This document shows, one piece after another, positions 28,632-37,800 of a stretch of DNA of 64,000 bases (within the stretch, counting starts at the first letter, position 1; the number at the start of each line of letters is the position of its first letter). Source of the stretch: Deltaproteobacteria bacterium (GTDB lineage: Bacteria > JADJOY01); contig JADJOY010000038.1 of NCBI GenBank assembly GCA_016713535.1, forward strand, positions 1 through 64,000, read 5' to 3'. The position numbers and the translations under genes were made by a program. Under the pieces are notes generated by a model. That model did no database searches. It was not told the origin of the DNA and was given only the letters and a program-made list of their open reading frames with translations.

Positions 28632-29246
28632 TCAGCCGAAGTCGCCCTTCGTGATGGGCACGAAGCCGGGCTGCGCCGCCACGCGATCGAGCCAGGCGCG
28701 GATGCGCGGATAGCGCGCCAGGTCGAAGCTGCCCTCGTCGGCGACGTGGGTGTACGCGTAGAGCGCGATGTCGGCGATCGAGTAGCGGTCGCCGACGAAG
28801 AACGCGCGGCCCTCGAGGTGCCGCTCCATCACGTCGAGGGCGGCGTAGCCGCGCGCGAGCTTGTCGGGAAGCTGCGCCTTGCGCTGCTCGTCCAGTCCGA
28901 ACACGTGCAGCCACGCCCTCGCGACGGCGACGTAGGGCTCGTGGCTGTATTGCTCGAAGAACATCCACTGCAGCACCTGGGCGCGCTCGAAGTCGTCCTC
29001 CGGTAGGAACGAGGTGCCGTCGGAGAAGTACCACAGGATCGCGTCCGACTCCGCAAGGAGGCGGCCGTCGCCGAGATCGATCGCCGGAATCCGCCCGTTG
29101 GGATTGATCGCGAGAAACTCGGGCGTGCGCGTCTCCCCCTTCACGATGTCCTTCTCGACCAGCCGGAACGGTATGCCGAGCTGGTGGAGGAGCAGGCGAA
29201 CCTTGTAGCCGTTTCCGGAGGGCAGGTAGTCGTAGAGCGTGATCAT
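28632..29246 (-). CDS. Glutathione S-transferase family protein
   Basis: 204 residues. N-terminal thioredoxin-like domain (about 1-78: ITLYDYLPSGNGYKVRLLL, then NPNGRIPAIDLGDGRLLAES with the cis-Pro and the ESDAI helix), C-terminal helical domain (about 88-200) with YSIADIALYAYTHVA, whose ADIA-type N-capping box is characteristic. The catalytic residue would be near Ser10 or Asn12. The start at 29246 was chosen because an upstream in-frame start at 29282 adds an unlikely leader. It conjugates or reduces electrophiles in the cytoplasm. It is 32 bp downstream of the GH13 gene and may be co-transcribed with it. Confidence 0.88.
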   Translation of the reverse strand: MITLYDYLPSGNGYKVRLLLHQLGIPFRLVEKDIVKGETRTPEFLAINPNGRIPAIDLGDGRLLAESDAILWYFSDGTSFLPEDDFERAQVLQWMFFEQYSHEPYVAVARAWLHVFGLDEQRKAQLPDKLARGYAALDVMERHLEGRAFFVGDRYSIADIALYAYTHVADEGSFDLARYPRIRAWLDRVAAQPGFVPITKGDFG

Positions 29247-29278
29247 GGTGGATGGCTCCGTGGCGAGAGCCGCGATCT

Positions 29279-30745
29279 TCACACGTAGGCCGGGTGCAGC
29301 CGCAATAGAGCGGATCCCCAGCCGTCCAGATGAAGGTGGATCGACGTGGCGCCGGGGCCCGGCCTGATCACTCCGACGGTAGCGCCGGTCAGCTCGTCGA
29401 CGGCGATCGCCTGCTCGACGCCGGGTGGGAGCTGCGAGCCGAGATCGAGCGCCGCGCTCGCGGGCCCCCCGGAGCCGTTGACCGCGACGACCCGGACCTC
29501 GTGGTGCAGGTGCCAGCTCCAGGCGAGCAGGTCACCGGAGGTCGGGAGCGGCGTCCACACGCCGTCGCGGTAAACGCGCTCGCTCGTGACCGCGAGCATG
29601 CGGCGGTAGAGGGCTTCCTCGCCCGACGTGAGGTCGCCGTGAGCCGCGCGGGCGAGGTGGATCGGAGCCCTTCTTCGCGCGCCCTCGATCTGTCCGTCGT
29701 GGATGAGCGCGAGGCCGGGAATCGTCAGCGCGACCAGCGTGGCCGCGCGCGCCCGGTCGCGTCCGAAGGCGACCTGCGCTCGCTCCTCGTCGTGGTTCTC
29801 CGCGAAGTGGACGCCGCGCTCGAGCCATGGCGGCTGGGGGGCGAGGTAGGTCGTCAGCTCGGGCGCGCGGCTCGAGAGCAGCAGGTCGTAGACGGCCTTG
29901 TCGTAGGCGTAATCGAAACCGAGTGCCAGGAGCTCGGGCTCGAGCCCCCAGTACGCTTCGGCGACGAGGATCAGGCCGGGTCGCGCGGCGCGGACCCGAG
30001 CCAGGATGTCGCCCCAGTACTCCCCCGTGCCTGGTGGCGGCGGCGTGGGCGCGGACACCTCGGCCCAGGTCCGCGCGACCACGTCCGTCAGGCCGAGCAT
30101 CGCCATGTCGACCCGTACGGCGTCGGCGACCTCGCCGATCCGGGCCAGCTCGTCGGCGAGCGCGGCGCGCGCGCCGGCCTGCGTCCAATCGACCTGGACG
30201 GTGTCGTTCCACGGCGCGAAGTTCGGGTCGCGACCGTGGGCGAGGTGATCGCCACGCGGCCCGACGAAGAACCACTCCGGGTGGCGCGCCACCGCTGCGC
30301 CGACGCCGCGAACCAGCCATCCGGGATGCGACTCGGTCCAGACATGGTCCACCGCCAGGTGGTTGGGCACGAAGTCGAGCATGAGCCCGAGCCCCAGGCG
30401 GTGGAGCTGGTCGCGGAGCGTCGCGAGCTCGCCGGCCTCGCCCAGGCATGGCTCGAGCGAGTAGTCGTGGATCGCGTAGGGAGAGCCGAGGACGTCGGCC
30501 TCGACGAGGTCGGGCAGGGTGCGGCGCCAGCGCCGCAGCGCTTCGGGCGAGAGTGCCTCACGCCGGCTCGCGGGGCTGCGCCGCCAGACCCCCATCACCC
30601 AGACGAGGTCGAACCCGAGCACGGCGAGCTCCTGCCAGGCCACGTCGGGCACCGTTCCCAGCGTCAGGCGTCGGCCGAAGCGCTCGCTCTGTCGCGCGAG
30701 CCAAGCCGGCGCGTGGAGCTCGTAGAGTCGTCTCGGCCCGGTCAT
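29279..30745 (-). CDS. Glycoside hydrolase family 13 (alpha-amylase-like)
   Basis: 488 residues without a signal peptide. Conserved GH13 regions are present in order: I DFVPNH (about 130), II AVRVDMAML with nucleophile Asp213, III AEAYW with acid/base Glu about 263, and IV ENHDEER with the Asp near residue 318. The barrel is followed by a C-terminal beta domain. The first 120 residues contain VWRRSPASRREALSPEALRRW, a longer loop than in classic amylases. Substrate is not deducible; cytoplasmic location and the lack of a signal suggest glycogen, trehalose or maltodextrin metabolism. It is divergent from the MMACHC-like gene. Confidence 0.87.
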   Translation of the reverse strand: MTGPRRLYELHAPAWLARQSERFGRRLTLGTVPDVAWQELAVLGFDLVWVMGVWRRSPASRREALSPEALRRWRRTLPDLVEADVLGSPYAIHDYSLEPCLGEAGELATLRDQLHRLGLGLMLDFVPNHLAVDHVWTESHPGWLVRGVGAAVARHPEWFFVGPRGDHLAHGRDPNFAPWNDTVQVDWTQAGARAALADELARIGEVADAVRVDMAMLGLTDVVARTWAEVSAPTPPPPGTGEYWGDILARVRAARPGLILVAEAYWGLEPELLALGFDYAYDKAVYDLLLSSRAPELTTYLAPQPPWLERGVHFAENHDEERAQVAFGRDRARAATLVALTIPGLALIHDGQIEGARRRAPIHLARAAHGDLTSGEEALYRRMLAVTSERVYRDGVWTPLPTSGDLLAWSWHLHHEVRVVAVNGSGGPASAALDLGSQLPPGVEQAIAVDELTGATVGVIRPGPGATSIHLHLDGWGSALLRLHPAYV

Positions 30746-30829
30746 CGGTGGAGTTGGTTCGAGCTCGTCGGCGTGAGTCGCGACGAATCCTCGTAAGCCT
30801 AGCGCCCGGACGGGCTACATTCCGTCCCC

Positions 30830-31567
30830 GTGAACCTGGCCGCCGAGATCCTCCACGAGCTCACCGAGCGGCTGCGCCCGGCGGGCCTCGACCTCGTCGC
30901 GCCGTTTCGGGTGGGTACCTACAACGCGCAGATTCCTGCACGCTACCAGCTCCCCGTCTTCGGCCGGGACGACGCACTCGGCGTCGTGGTCGGAAACAGC
31001 CGCGCGATCTGGGAGCCCTTCGTGCGCTCGCTCTCGGACGAGCCGGGTGGGCTGCGCTCGCTTCACCCGCTCGACCGCTACGTGGAGCGCGTGGTCGGCG
31101 CCGCGCTCGCACCCCTCGCGGTGCGCCGCCAGGCGCGCTGGGCGCATGCGCGGCTCACACGACGCGTGGCGGTCCAGCGCGCCGTGTACGCCGCCGGTCT
31201 CGCGTTCCCCGCGCCGTGCCGCCTCGCGATTCACCCGCGGCATGGATTGTGGATCGGGCTTCGCGCCGCGATCGCGTTCGATGTGGAGCCGATGCTCGTT
31301 GCACACCCGACCGGCACGGACACCGCGCCGCATCCGTGCGACGCGTGCGCGGCGCGCCCATGCCTGCCGGCGTTCGAGTCCGCGCTCGCCGCGACCGGCG
31401 GTCGTCGCGGCTGCGACGTATCGCCCTGGCAGGCGGTCCGCGACGCCTGCCCGCTGGCACCCCGAGAGCGCTACGTCGATCCCGAGATTCGTTATCACTA
31501 CACCAAGGATCGCGCCGTGTTGCGGGACTCCGTGGCCGCTCTCGATGGTTCGACGAAGGTTCGTTGA
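30830..31567 (+). CDS. MMACHC (CblC)-like cobalamin-processing protein
   Basis: 245 residues, GTG start. It aligns with the animal cobalamin-trafficking protein MMACHC, as I recall its sequence: FRVGTYNAQIPARYQLPVFG with the human FQVAWYN..LP...HLPLPG; LAIHPRHGLWIGLRAAI with ICIHPRFGGWFAIRG; and AVRDACPLAPRERYVD with RDAVTPQERYSEE. MMACHC removes the upper ligand of cobalamin. A cysteine-rich insert PCDACAARPCLP (about residue 165) is not in the human protein. Related bacterial proteins are also described beside epoxyqueuosine reductases, so the exact role is open. It lies upstream of the FadN gene, suggestive of B12-dependent propionate or methylmalonyl metabolism. Confidence 0.7.
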   Translation: MNLAAEILHELTERLRPAGLDLVAPFRVGTYNAQIPARYQLPVFGRDDALGVVVGNSRAIWEPFVRSLSDEPGGLRSLHPLDRYVERVVGAALAPLAVRRQARWAHARLTRRVAVQRAVYAAGLAFPAPCRLAIHPRHGLWIGLRAAIAFDVEPMLVAHPTGTDTAPHPCDACAARPCLPAFESALAATGGRRGCDVSPWQAVRDACPLAPRERYVDPEIRYHYTKDRAVLRDSVAALDGSTKVR

Positions 31568-31725
31568 CGCACTGCGCCGCGGACCAATATGTTCCGAAGC
31601 ATCACCGTCTCGGTCGCCGAGATCGCGGCGGTCCGCCTTCCGCAACCTCATCTCGATCGTCCCGGGTCCTGCCGTGCCGTGACGGGTACGGCTGCTCGCG
31701 AGGCCCGCGCGAAAGAGGAGCCACC

Positions 31726-34146
31726 ATGAAGCGAGAGATCCGCAAGGTCGCCGTGCTGGGCTCGGGTGTCATGGGCAGCGCCATCGCTGCTCATCTGGCG
31801 AACGCTGGCATCCCGTCGATCCTGCTCGACATCGTTCCAAAGGCGCCGGACCCGGCGGAGGAGAAGGCGGGTCTCACGCTCCAGTCGAAGGCGGTGCGCA
31901 ACCGCTTCGCGCGCGTGGCGCTCGAGAACGCCACCAAGGCGAAGCCCGCGCCGTTCTTCGACGTGGCGCTCACCTCGCTGATCGAGATCGGCAACTTCGA
32001 CGACGACTTCGCGCGCATCGGCGAGTGCGACTGGATCGTCGAGGTGGTGGTCGAGAACCTCGAGGTCAAGAAGAGCGTGATGTCGCGGATCGCCGAGCAC
32101 AGGAAGCCCGGCTCGATCGTGAGATCGAACACCAGCGGCATCCCCATCGGCGCGATGAGCGCCCACTGCTCGAAGGAGTTCCGCGAGCACTTCCTCGGCA
32201 CCCACTTCTTCAACCCGGTCCGCTACATGAAGCTCCTCGAGATCATCCCCGGGCCGGACACCCTGCCCGAGGTGCTCTCGTTCATGAGCGAGTTCGGCGA
32301 GCGCGTCCTCGGCAAGGGGATCGTGCGCTGCAAGGACACGCCGAACTTCGTCGCCAACCGCATCGGCGTGTTCGGGATGCTCCGCACCATGCACCTCATG
32401 GAGGAGCTCGAGTACACGATCGACGAGGTCGACGCGATCTCGGGTCCGCCGATGGCGCACCCGCGCTCGGCGTCGTTCCGCACCGCCGACCTCGCCGGCG
32501 TCGATACGCTGGTGCACGTCTGTGACAACGTGTTCGCGAGCGTCCCCGACGACGAGATGCGCGACACCTTCAAGGTGCCCGAGTTCGTGCGCGCGATGGT
32601 CGCGGCGAAGCGCCTCGGCGACAAGACCGGTGGCGGCTTCTACAAGAAGGGCAAGAGCCCCACGGGTGAGCGCCAGAACCTGACACTCGATCCCGCGAGC
32701 GGCGACTACAAGCCCTCCGAGAAGATCAAGATCGACTCGCTGGGCGTGGCGAAGAACCTCGACAGCGCCGCGGACCGCCTGAAGAACACGGTCTACGCCG
32801 AGGACCGCGCGGGCGCCTTCGCGTGGCCGCTGATGCGCGACACGCTGCTCTACTCGGCGAACCGTGTGCCCGAGATCGCGGACTCGCTCTCCGAGCTCGA
32901 CCGCGCGATGCGGTGGGGCTTCAACTGGGACCTCGGCCCCTTCGAGTCGTGGGATGCCATCGGCGTTCGTGAGTCGGTCGCGAAGATGAAGGCCGAGAAG
33001 GCCAAGGTGCCGGCGTGGGTCGAGGCGATGCTCGCCTCCGGCAAGGAGACCTTCTACGTCCGCAAGGACGGTGTGCGCTGCGTCTACGACCCGGCGAAGA
33101 AGGACTACGTCGCCGAGACCGTGCACCCCAAGGTGATCCTGCTGCCCTCGCTCAAGGAGCGCAGCAAGACCATCCAGGAGAACTCGAGCGCCTCGCTGGT
33201 CGACATCGGCGATGGCGTCGTGTGCCTCGAGTTCCATTCCAAGATGAACGCCGTCGACGCCGACCTCATCTCGCTTCTCTCCGAGGGCATCGACTACGTC
33301 GCCGCCAACGGCGAGGGCCTGGTGATCGCCAACCACGATCCGCAGGCCTTCAGCGCCGGTGCCAACCTGATGCTCATCTACATGGCGGCCCAGCAGCAGA
33401 TGTGGGCCGACATCGAGAAGCTCTCGGCCGAGTTCCAGCAGGCCAACATGAAGCTCAAGACCTCGCCCAAGCCGGTGGTGGTGGCGCCGGCCGGCCTGGC
33501 GCTCGGCGGCGGAGCGGAGATCGTGCTGCACGGGCCGAAGGTCCGCGCCCACGGCGAGCTCTACTGCGGCCTCGTCGAGGTGGGCGTTGGCCTCATCCCG
33601 GGGGCCGGCGGTTGCAAGGAGCTCGCGGTGCGTGCGACCCAGGGGCTGCCGCAGGGCGGCATGGTGGCGGTCGATCCGGCGCCGTTCATCGTCCGCGCCT
33701 TCGAGGCGATCGCGATGGCGAAGGTCTCGACGAGCGCCGTCGAGGCCCGCAACAACGGGTTCCTGCGTCCCACCGACGGCATCACGCTCAACCGCGACCA
33801 CCTGATCCAGGACGCCAAGGACGAGGTGCTGCACCTGGCGCGCATGGGCTACCGCCCACCGCAAGCTCGCACGGACGTGGTCGTCGGTGGCGAGCCGGTG
33901 TGCGCCGCACTCGTGGCCGCCGTGCAGGGCATGAAGCGCAGCGGCTTCGTGAGCGACCACGACGTGAAGATCGCGTCCAAGGTCGCGTACGTGATCACCG
34001 GCGGGCCGGTGGCCGCGGGCACCAAGGTCAGCGAGCAGTACCTCCTCGACCTCGAGCGCGAGGCGTTCCTGAGCCTCGTCGGCGAGGCCAAGTCGCAGGA
34101 ACGGATCCAGCACATGCTGCTCAAGGGAAAGCCGCTCCGGAACTGA
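31726..34146 (+). CDS. fadN: 3-hydroxyacyl-CoA dehydrogenase/enoyl-CoA hydratase (FadN type)
   Basis: 806 residues. N-terminal NAD-binding domain with GSGVMGSAIAAHLANAGI (residues 12-29), hydroxyacyl dehydrogenase phrases SNTSGIPIGAMS, HFLGTHFFNPVRYMKLLEII with the catalytic His, and DTPNFVANRIG; then a second helical domain (AMRWGFNWDLGPFESWDAIG). The crotonase domain is at the C-terminal end (about 485-700: ALGGGAEIVLHGPKV and VEVGVGLIPGAGGCKELA). This dehydrogenase-first order is that of FadN, reversed from FadB/FadJ. The ATG at 31726 follows GAGGAG by 5 nt. It performs the hydration and second oxidation steps of fatty-acid beta-oxidation with the thiolase that follows. Confidence 0.92.
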   Translation: MKREIRKVAVLGSGVMGSAIAAHLANAGIPSILLDIVPKAPDPAEEKAGLTLQSKAVRNRFARVALENATKAKPAPFFDVALTSLIEIGNFDDDFARIGECDWIVEVVVENLEVKKSVMSRIAEHRKPGSIVRSNTSGIPIGAMSAHCSKEFREHFLGTHFFNPVRYMKLLEIIPGPDTLPEVLSFMSEFGERVLGKGIVRCKDTPNFVANRIGVFGMLRTMHLMEELEYTIDEVDAISGPPMAHPRSASFRTADLAGVDTLVHVCDNVFASVPDDEMRDTFKVPEFVRAMVAAKRLGDKTGGGFYKKGKSPTGERQNLTLDPASGDYKPSEKIKIDSLGVAKNLDSAADRLKNTVYAEDRAGAFAWPLMRDTLLYSANRVPEIADSLSELDRAMRWGFNWDLGPFESWDAIGVRESVAKMKAEKAKVPAWVEAMLASGKETFYVRKDGVRCVYDPAKKDYVAETVHPKVILLPSLKERSKTIQENSSASLVDIGDGVVCLEFHSKMNAVDADLISLLSEGIDYVAANGEGLVIANHDPQAFSAGANLMLIYMAAQQQMWADIEKLSAEFQQANMKLKTSPKPVVVAPAGLALGGGAEIVLHGPKVRAHGELYCGLVEVGVGLIPGAGGCKELAVRATQGLPQGGMVAVDPAPFIVRAFEAIAMAKVSTSAVEARNNGFLRPTDGITLNRDHLIQDAKDEVLHLARMGYRPPQARTDVVVGGEPVCAALVAAVQGMKRSGFVSDHDVKIASKVAYVITGGPVAAGTKVSEQYLLDLEREAFLSLVGEAKSQERIQHMLLKGKPLRN

Positions 34147-34206
34147 TCCGGTGCCGACATCCAACGACGCTCGCGCCAACTAATCTGATCGATCTGGGAG
34201 GACGCC

Positions 34207-35388
34207 ATGGAAGATGCAGTGATCGTGTCGTCGGTTCGCACCGCGGTCGGAAAGGCACCACGCGGGACGCTGCGCTACACCCGTCCGGACGACATGGGCG
34301 GCACCGCCATCAAGGCCGCGCTCGAACGCGCCGCCGGTGTCTCCGCCGAGGAGATCGGCGACGTGGTGATGGGCTGCGCCATGCCAGAGGGCGAGCAGGG
34401 GATGAACGTGGCGCGGGTCGCCGCGACCATCGGCGGGCTGCCCAACAGTGTCCCCGCCTACACCGTGAATCGCTTCTGCAGCTCGGGGCTCCAGGCGATC
34501 GCCATCGCCGCGGAGCGCATCATGATCGGCGCGGACAGCGCCGCGATCGGTGGCGGGCTCGAGTCGATGAGCCTGGTGCCGATGGGCGGCAACAAGATCG
34601 TGCCCAACCCCAAGCTCGTCGAGACCTACCCCGACGTGTACATCGGCATGGGCCACACCGCCGAGGCGGTGGCGCAGCGCTACGAGGTCAGCCGCCGGGA
34701 GCAGGACGAGTTCGCCGTGACCAGCCACCAGAAGGCGGCGGCGGCGATCGCGGCCGGCAAGTTCAAGGACGAGATCGTGGCGCTCGACGCGAAGGTCTAC
34801 ACCGTCGGCAAGGACGGCCGGCCCGCCACCGCCACCAAGGTGTTCGACACCGACGAGGGCGTGCGCGCCGACACCAGCCTCGAGGGCCTCTCGAAGCTGC
34901 GCCCCGCGTTCCACCCGGCCGGCAGCGTCACCGCCGGCAACTCGTCGCAGACGAGTGATGGCGCCGCGGCGAGTGTGCTGCTCTCGGCCAAGCGCGCCAA
35001 GGAGCTCAGCCTCAAGCCGCTCGGCATCTACCGCGCCTTCGCGGTGGCGGGCTGCGATCCGGACGTCATGGGCATCGGCCCCGCGCTCGCGATCCCCAAG
35101 CTCCTCGAGAAGGCCGGCGTGAAGCTCGAGGACGTCGACCTCTTCGAGATCAACGAGGCGTTCGCGTCGCAGGCCCTCTACGTGGTGCGGGACCTCGGGC
35201 TCGACGAGGCCCGGGTGAACGTCAACGGCGGCGCGGTCGCGCTCGGCCACCCGCTCGGCTGCACCGGCGCCAAGCTCACCGCGACCCTGCTGCACGAGAT
35301 GGGCCGCCGCCAGGCGCGCTGCGGCGTGATCAGCATGTGCATCGGCGGCGGCATGGGAGCCGCCGGCCTGTTCGAGCGGCCCGCCTGA
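34207..35388 (+). CDS. fadA: Acetyl-CoA C-acyltransferase (thiolase)
   Basis: 393 residues with all thiolase landmarks: nucleophile Cys91 in NRFCSSGLQAI, GHPLG with catalytic His (about residue 348), second Cys (about 378) in MCIGGGMGAAGLF, and the central NEAFASQALYVVRDLGL. The ATG is preceded by GGGAGG. It cleaves 3-ketoacyl-CoA with CoA and, 60 bp after fadN, completes a two-gene beta-oxidation unit. Assignment to degradative rather than biosynthetic thiolase rests on this pairing. Confidence 0.95.
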   Translation: MEDAVIVSSVRTAVGKAPRGTLRYTRPDDMGGTAIKAALERAAGVSAEEIGDVVMGCAMPEGEQGMNVARVAATIGGLPNSVPAYTVNRFCSSGLQAIAIAAERIMIGADSAAIGGGLESMSLVPMGGNKIVPNPKLVETYPDVYIGMGHTAEAVAQRYEVSRREQDEFAVTSHQKAAAAIAAGKFKDEIVALDAKVYTVGKDGRPATATKVFDTDEGVRADTSLEGLSKLRPAFHPAGSVTAGNSSQTSDGAAASVLLSAKRAKELSLKPLGIYRAFAVAGCDPDVMGIGPALAIPKLLEKAGVKLEDVDLFEINEAFASQALYVVRDLGLDEARVNVNGGAVALGHPLGCTGAKLTATLLHEMGRRQARCGVISMCIGGGMGAAGLFERPA

Positions 35389-35414
35389 TCGCTCGTCAGC
35401 CGTCGCGCCGTTCG

Positions 35415-35452
35415 AACGCCCCCGGGGAAGCCTCCCCGGGGGCGTTTCGTTT
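35415..35452 (+). terminator. Intrinsic terminator after thiolase gene
   Basis: A perfect 14-bp stem (AACGCCCCCGGGGA at 35415-35428 and its complement at 35433-35446) with loop AGCC is followed by TCGTTT. It is the clearest intrinsic terminator in the window and separates the fatty-acid genes from the polysaccharide locus. Confidence 0.85.
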
Positions 35453-35488
35453 GCGCTCGTCGTCGGGCGCGCGGATGCTCGCACGGCC

Positions 35489-36022
35489 GTGAAGCGTTCC
35501 ACCCTGCGCTCGTGGCGAGTGCCGGCGCTGTGTGGCGCGATCCTCGTGGCCGCGGTCCTCGTGTACGGCTGGCTCCCGGTTTCACCACGGTTGATCGCGG
35601 TGGCCGTCCGCGCGGTTGGTCCGCGCCCGGTCTATCGGCTGCTGTCCGACGACGATGTGCGCTGGGAGCGGATCGTGGCGGGCGTGGAGACCGGGGACGC
35701 CGCGTGGCTTCGGGCCGCCGTGGCGCTCTATCCGGCGCTCGACACCCATCCTGGTGAAGAGATGTTCGCGGCGGTGTCGACCGTCCTCGAGATCGACCCG
35801 TCCGGAGCCTTCGGGACCCTGCTACCTCGATACGGCCCCGAGGTCGTCTGCGGCGGGCCGTGGGGCGAGGATCCGATGACGCCGGCGAAGGCACGGCGGC
35901 GTCTCGCCATCGTCCGCGCGCTTCCAGCGGAAGCCGAGACAGCCGAGGCGGCGAGCGGCTGCCAGCGAGTGGCCGAAGCCGTCGTTCGAGCGGCGGAGGG
36001 TGGACGGCTCGGCGGCTGGTGA
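35489..36022 (+). CDS. Hypothetical membrane-anchored protein
   Basis: 177 residues from a GTG. One N-terminal helix (VPALCGAILVAAVLVYGWLPV) is followed by a soluble domain with no family I recognise: VRWERIVAGVETGDAAWLRA and LPRYGPEVVCGGPWGEDPMT. The VETGDAAWLRAAVALYP segment is helical. Two cysteines near residues 127 and 158 could pair in the periplasm. It sits between the terminator and wza and may be the first gene of the polysaccharide locus, or unrelated. Confidence 0.65.
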   Translation: MKRSTLRSWRVPALCGAILVAAVLVYGWLPVSPRLIAVAVRAVGPRPVYRLLSDDDVRWERIVAGVETGDAAWLRAAVALYPALDTHPGEEMFAAVSTVLEIDPSGAFGTLLPRYGPEVVCGGPWGEDPMTPAKARRRLAIVRALPAEAETAEAASGCQRVAEAVVRAAEGGRLGGW

Positions 36023-36131
36023 GTCGTCTGCGCGGCGCCTTCGGATGGCCCGGTACGGGGCTTGCTGAGTGGACTCCGCGACGCTCCAAGTTGGACCGGG
36101 GCGGCCCCCTCCACCCAGGCGAGTTGCGAAC

Positions 36132-37238
36132 ATGGAATGCAAACGGTCGTCGCTCCTCCTCGCTGTGCTCCTCGTCGGCGCGCTGGACGGATGCTCCGCG
36201 AAGCAGCCAGCGGAGACGCGCGGCTCGAGCGACTCACCCGCCGTTGCCGCCTCGCCGACCGAGCGGGCCGATGCGGCGTCCCAGGGCGCCACCCGCGCGC
36301 GTGTCGAGCGGCTCCTGGATTCCCGCCGCAACCTGGCGGGATCGAACGACTACCTGGTCGGTCCCGGCGACGTCCTCAAGATCGCGGTGTTCGAGGTGCC
36401 GGAGATGGACCGCACAGCGCGGGTCGCCGAGTCCGGCGACATCACGCTGCCGTTGCTCGGCAACGTCCCGGTGGTCGGGCTCACCGTCCAGGGCGTTCAC
36501 GACCGGCTGGGAGCTCTGCTGGGACGGAAGTACGTCGTGAACCCGCAGGTGGACGTGCACGTCGAGACGTTCGCGAGCCAGCGGGTCGCGATGATGGGGC
36601 GCGTGGAGAAGCCGGGCATCTACCCGCTCTCGCGCTCCGCGAGCCGGATCGTCGACCTGGTGGGGCAGGCGGGCGGGCTCACGCCCGAGGCCGCGCGTCG
36701 CATCGAGCTCTACCCGGTCGAGGAGCGGCCAGCCGGCGCTCTGGCGTCGCCACCAGGAACGGCCGTCGCGGGCGGAACCACCATCGATCGAGCCGCCATC
36801 GAAGGGCGCCACCCGATCGTCATCGACCTGTTCGACCTGATGGACCTCTCGGATCCGATCTCGAGCCTCGCGCTGCGCGACGGCGACGTCGTGTTCGTCC
36901 CCGATCGGGGCGACTTCTTCGTCGGTGGTGAGGTGAAGAAGCCCGGGAAATACGGTCTCTCCGACACCTCGACGCTCATCACGGCGATCGCCGAGGCGGG
37001 CGGCCTGGGAGACTTCCCGATCACCGACCAGGTGCTGCTGGTGCGCCACCCGAGTCCCAGCGAGAAGGTCACCATCGCGCTCGACTTCGACGCGATCACC
37101 GCAGGTGACCAGCCTGACGTGGCGATCCACGAGGGTGACCAGGTGATCGTTCACCGCAGCCTGTTGCGCGCCGGTGTCTCCAAGGTCGTCGAGACCATGG
37201 GCCGATTCATCGGCATCGGCCTCTCCGCACCCCTCTGA
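36132..37238 (+). CDS. wza: Wza-like polysaccharide export lipoprotein
   Basis: 368 residues. The ATG at 36132 gives lipobox LDGC (about residue 19) after a clean signal; an upstream GTG-type extension is poor. The mature protein has the polysaccharide export domain (LVGPGDVLKIAVFEVPEMDR at about 75) and two SLBB repeats (VAMMGRVEKPGIYPLS and FVGGEVKKPGKYGLS). It forms the outer-membrane channel for exopolysaccharide or capsule, working with Wzc encoded downstream. The C-terminal helix end (GRFIGIGLSAPL) is short. Confidence 0.92.
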   Translation: MECKRSSLLLAVLLVGALDGCSAKQPAETRGSSDSPAVAASPTERADAASQGATRARVERLLDSRRNLAGSNDYLVGPGDVLKIAVFEVPEMDRTARVAESGDITLPLLGNVPVVGLTVQGVHDRLGALLGRKYVVNPQVDVHVETFASQRVAMMGRVEKPGIYPLSRSASRIVDLVGQAGGLTPEAARRIELYPVEERPAGALASPPGTAVAGGTTIDRAAIEGRHPIVIDLFDLMDLSDPISSLALRDGDVVFVPDRGDFFVGGEVKKPGKYGLSDTSTLITAIAEAGGLGDFPITDQVLLVRHPSPSEKVTIALDFDAITAGDQPDVAIHEGDQVIVHRSLLRAGVSKVVETMGRFIGIGLSAPL

Positions 37239-37800
37239 TTCGACCCCGGAAGCGCCAGCGTCGCGCCCTCGGCCACACCGGTCAGCGCGAACGCCGGCGC
37301 TGCTCCGTTCGCGCCGCCGCGAGACGGCTGCGTCGCCCTCGCCCTCCCGCCAGCCGGTCGCCGCGCCTGCCGCGGGCGCGGCAGGGCGCGGTGCCGCGCG
37401 CGCTCGGCGGACCGCTGCGTACCCGCACCCCGCCGACCGTTCAGGGCCGGAACGGACCGCTCGCCGGGCCGCGACGGCCTTTTCGCGTTAGAGGGGAGGC
37501 GCCTGCGGTTGCGGCCGACGGGCGATGCGCCCGATCCCTCGTCGGTCGGCCGCCCCGCGTCGCCGAGCTCTCGCTGGGCGCGAAAATCGGCCCGCTTTCG
37601 GGCTCCAACCGGCTCCGACGCCCGACCCCCCACAGGAAGCGCTCCGCGAGGTTGGCGGAGGCACGCCAGCGCGTGCGGAGCCCGAGGCACGAGCGTTGCA
37701 CCCGAGCCCGCCGTGTTTCGCGGCGCGGGCTCGGCTCGCGCGATCCAACGAACGCCTCGGGTTCCATCCCAGCCTTCTCTCGCCGAAGGAGCGTCCTCCC
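37239..37800. other. Intergenic region with a stem-loop
   Basis: 562 bp without a convincing gene; open frames here are GC-driven and have unlikely composition. A 9-bp hairpin, CGAGCCCGC (37703-37711) with GCGGGCTCG (37725-37733), lies about 70 bp before the CnaB-like gene and would form in its leader. GAAGGAG ahead of 37801 is that gene's ribosome site. No other structure stands out. Confidence 0.5.

Noticed and set aside
30448-31725. Extending the FadN frame upstream to 30448
   Set aside because: The extra 426 codons are Arg-rich and overlap two real genes; ATG 31726 has a good ribosome site.
31648-34179. An 843-codon open frame on the minus strand over fadN
   Set aside because: It is antisense to an intact FadN; composition is His/Arg/Glu-rich with no domain. 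Very high GC creates such shadows.
37239-37800. Coding frame continuing upstream of the CnaB-like gene
   Set aside because: Proline/arginine low-complexity translation and no ribosome site; the signal peptide begins exactly at 37801.
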